NCBI GenBank assembly: GCA_020746875.1 | Contig: JAGTJL010000041.1 | Span: 62,001-126,000 of the forward strand | Reading direction: 5' to 3' | DNA from: Rhexocercosporidium sp. MPI-PUGE-AT-0058 | Taxonomy: Eukaryota > Ascomycota > Leotiomycetes > Helotiales | Length of the DNA: 64,000 nt | Part shown: piece after piece, positions 61,401-64,000 of the stretch | Numbering within the stretch: the first letter of the stretch is position 1 | How the letters are laid out: each line of letters begins with the position of its first letter | Made by a program: the position numbers and the translations under genes | The notes under the pieces: generated by a model | Database searches by the model: none | Seen by the model: only the letters and a program-made list of their open reading frames with translations | What the model was told of the DNA's origin: nothing

Positions 61401-62265
61401 TCGATTATTAACTAACAAAAGGACTTAGAGATTTTAACCTCTTCGTCTACTTCTCTCTTAACATCTGATTCGTTCGTCTCCTTCTTATTTAGCCTATCCG
61501 GGCCTAGCTCTTCAAGATCTTAATCTAAATACTCGTTGTTATAAGTAATATCATATTCTTCTTCGATCTCACTCTCTTCCTCGCTTTCTAATTCGCTAAT
61601 CACTTGAGCTATTCTTTCCTCCTCGAATTCTGATTCGTCGGCTTAATTACTATTAAAAGCAGTAGGCGTAGAGGTAGAATTGAGCTTCGTAGGACGTAAA
61701 AGCAAAGGTAAAGAGCTAAAGCCTTCAGGTGTTTGTTGACGCGGCCGCTTTATGATTAGCCGAATAGACGATCTAGGAGGTGATTTAGCAAGCGTAGCAC
61801 TTCTATTACGCTTTAAAGGAGTCATAATAGGTGTTATAAAAGTGGTGGTTGTGGTAGTTGTGGTAATAGTAATATTAAGATAGAATTAACGTTAGAATTA
61901 AAGATATTTTAGCTCGCTTAATTGCTAAGGCTTAAAATCTTAATAATAATAAAATATTAAAACTCTACATTTTCTAAAACTTTTTAATCCATCTTATAGA
62001 CTTAATCGAGCGGAATCGAATGCACTTATTATTTTATTTTTATAAGTCCTTATAAAAAAGTTATATCGTTGCCAAGGCCAGGGGGTCCAAAAGTTTTGAG
62101 AATCTTTTTTTAAGATATATTTAAATATAACCTTTTAATTACTTAGTAAAATAAAAAAAGTAAAAATGCTAAATAGCTTTATATACTAAAGCGCAACTTT
62201 TAATTAAAAAATAACCCCACTTTTTTGAAGTCTGAAAATTTACCATGTTTAATGCGGTCTGACTG
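58414..62265 (-). mobile_element. Large TIR DNA transposon with DDE_3-like transposase, TA-flanked
   Basis: 3852 bp. TIRs begin CAGTCAGACCGCAT (27 of the first 30 bases match between ends); TA at 58412-58413 and 62266-62267. A 40-bp direct repeat (TTGCCAAGGCCA...GGGGTCCAAAA...) lies inside each end, at about 58557-58600 and 62069-62110. One minus-strand transposase gene. RIP is mild compared with the LTR elements. Confidence 0.85.
58844..61825 (-). pseudogene. Intron-containing DDE (Tc1/mariner-related, DDE_3-like) transposase, damaged
   Basis: Minus strand, ATG at 61825 to TGA at 58844. N-terminal 60-codon frame is basic and serine/proline-rich, then acidic sequence to about 61000. Middle: GVYVDGYEREDVIEYR (about 60240-60290). 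Catalytic blocks: YYHDES (60101-60121), VFVFDQSSAHASKG (about 59800-59835), FHCELNLIEMY then stop then AYCKN (59190-59226). C-terminus: DTLRRYINRALRFMDAYRKG, then KKQSGHRIVSEKW. Introns likely at 59673-59735 (GTAAGT...AAG) and 59074-59134 (GTATAT...AAG, restores phase). Remaining stops are RIP-type (CAA/CAG/TGG). This family is common in fungi and known to be intron-bearing. Probably not functional in its present state. Confidence 0.72.
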
Positions 62266-62267
62266 TA

Positions 62268-62900
62268 ATATATTACGCGGCTGGTTCTTCGACTTTTATG
62301 ACCTTAGGTACTCTTAGGCCTTGTGTCGTCCCGCCACGTTAGGCAAGGTATGCCTAATTCTAAAACACCCTTTCAAACTCATTCCTTTACAGGCGGTGAA
62401 GGGGAACTAAAGAAAACGCGAAAAGACTAAAAAGGAACTCTTTGAACGTAAAATTTAAAAAGGGGAGAAGAGTATAACGAGCATTCGCAGCGAAGCATTA
62501 AGTGCGATGCTATTTCGGATTAGTATCGCCGAGCAAGAAATATGAATTAATTACATTAAATGCAAAGTGTAACGATGCAAGAGCCTTGGACGTGAAGATA
62601 GACTTAATACTTAGAATACAAAAACCACAGAGCTGCTGTACAAGAGGGAGACATATATATAAAGAGTCGGAGGGGAGTCGGACCTGTTCCGGACCCCTGA
62701 CCTAGCCGAAGCATACCTGTCGTTATACAAAGGAACTCTTTTTATTAAGTCTCATAAAGAGATATTATCTATTATAGCCGTCGCTATTGTATGATTTGCT
62801 TTATATTCTCTCCTCCTTATCACTTAATATACTCACTACATCGAATAAATAAAGTGGAATTGATTTCTTATTAATAATCTACTAAGTAATATCTTTTACT
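62268..62900. other. Moderate-composition block, possible LTR
   Basis: Less AT-rich than its neighbours. Contains a TATATATAAAGAGTCGG motif (62653 on), a partly palindromic GGAGTCGGACC...GGACCCCTGAC segment, and then A/T-rich sequence like the transcribed part of an LTR. No second copy in the window, so it stays unproven. A 67-codon plus-strand frame at 62502-62705 crosses these motifs and is not credible as a gene. Confidence 0.3.
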
Positions 62901-64000
62901 TAGGAATAAGGTGCCTAAACCGACTTATTAAACCGGAATATGCTGCTCTACCTCGAAGTAATGCGGTATAAGATTTATTGGCATAAAGTACGCGAAATCC
63001 TGGATAATACGGATTAGTTATATACGGGTTCGATGTCAGTTCAACTTATAATTTCTGCTTTTACTAACTATTAAGTTTCGTCATCGATTGAATGATATAA
63101 AGTAACTCGGCCCCGCTAACGAATAAATAAAGTTACCTTAAACTTAAGCAGTTAGCTTAATTCGTGGGCTTTTTTAATTAAAGTGTCTTTTCTCCCCGAA
63201 GCCCTTTTATACGGATTCCTTCTCTTAGCTATTATTATATAATATAAAATACACTTTATAAGGAAATAAAATACCTTATAACGTTTTATATATAAACTAA
63301 GTTAAAAAGATTATCTCTTAGTCTTTTAATAAGTAATAATATTATTACTTTATTATTTAATTTTAAAAAGGTTATTATCTCGTTATTTAATTATTATTAA
63401 CTAATAATAATAATACTATTAAAATATTAATCTCTCACAGAAATAAGAGTAATTTACTATTAATAACCCACAAATTCTACGAATTAGTAGCGAATAACTA
63501 TTAGCGTTATCAACTCTTAAAGAAGACTAAACTTACCAGAAAAAAGTATTCTATTATCCATTTAAGTCCCTACCCTATAATTTCGATCGCCCCCCCCCCC
63601 CCCCCCTCCTCATTCCGTTCACCCCGCAATTTACTACCATTCGTAAAAAACACTTAATAATTCTACAACGCCTTTACTTTTATATAATCGTCTGCTGAAT
63701 TTGAATTAATAACTATAATTTCTTGATCTTTAACTGCAATTTAAGCTCACTGAATAGCCTAGATATCCGTAAACTTAAAATTTAAGCTAGTTTAAACCTT
63801 CCGCTTTTTCCGTGACCTTAATTAATTTAATTTAGCTTTTAATTATTATATCTTCATTTCTAACTGACTAAGAGCGAAATCCTTTTAGTCTAAAGCTTTT
63901 ACAGCTTTTTTAAAGAGTAATCGTCGCGTTGGAAATTCATTATATGCCGATTTGTTTAAAGTATTAATCTGTAATTAGAATTCTTTACTAGCTTTTGGCG
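62901..64000. other. AT-rich stretch without gene
   Basis: No coding frame or repeat pair recognised. It holds the C16 tract at 63591-63606. Confidence 0.45.
63591..63606. repeat. Poly(C) tract, C16
   Basis: Sixteen consecutive C followed by TCCTC, inside otherwise AT-rich sequence. A homopolymer of C should contain no RIP-preferred CpA context. Confidence 0.95.

Noticed and set aside
1..64000. Starship or other giant mobile element carrying the HNH gene
   Set aside because: No tyrosine-recombinase captain gene, no matching cargo and no terminal repeats were seen; the pieces are ordinary nested transposons.
1..64000. tRNA, rRNA, riboswitch or bacterial-style promoters
   Set aside because: No cloverleaf or rRNA-like sequence recognised by eye, and the intron and transposon content are fungal.

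Overview
The window looks like an AT-rich, repeat-filled block from a filamentous ascomycete (Pezizomycotina) in which repeat-induced point mutation (RIP) has been active. Nearly every recognisable coding remnant belongs to a transposable element. Most internal stops fall where CAA, CAG, CGA or TGG codons of the family would become TAA, TAG or TGA by C-to-T or G-to-A change. No rRNA, tRNA, CRISPR or bacterial-type operon was seen. The genus cannot be named from this sequence.

Layout. 1-3782: minus-strand Copia element (family 1), open at the window edge, inserted into a Fot1/pogo transposase relic (3783-4640). 5190-11698: the only stretch with balanced base composition. It carries one intact host-type gene, an HNH-endonuclease-domain protein with one intron (8178-9619), a broken reading frame behind it, and insertions of a piggyBac-like element (5647-8120), a TA-flanked TIR element (10481-11501) and a small MITE inside that (10659-10923). 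11699-13941: a second piggyBac-like element that splits a short reading frame. 14319-16152: pieces of two further LTR elements. 16153-25917: a second Copia-1 copy split by a full-length chromodomain Gypsy element (17055-23982, target duplication TAAGC). 25918-36580: one complete and one truncated Copia-2 element, head to tail on the minus strand. 37739-39201: a Tc1/mariner element with 42-bp perfect TIRs.

39789-46695: the second copy of the same Gypsy family, inverted, sitting a few bases inside the LTR-like start of a third Gypsy element (46700-50680), which itself carries a solo Copia-1 LTR (48115-48399). 50972-51222: a MITE. 52178-56256: a Tc1 transposase gene interrupted by a hAT element (53027-56041) with a perfect 8-bp target duplication. 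58414-62265: a large TIR element with an intron-containing DDE transposase. 62268-64000: unassigned, with a C16 tract.

The LTR elements are heavily mutated, whereas the hAT, the split Tc1 and the 58414-62265 element keep long readable frames. This suggests several waves of insertion and RIP, the DNA transposons being younger or less affected. The HNH gene, at most 57 bp from a transposon end, shows no premature stop and is the only gene here likely to be functional.
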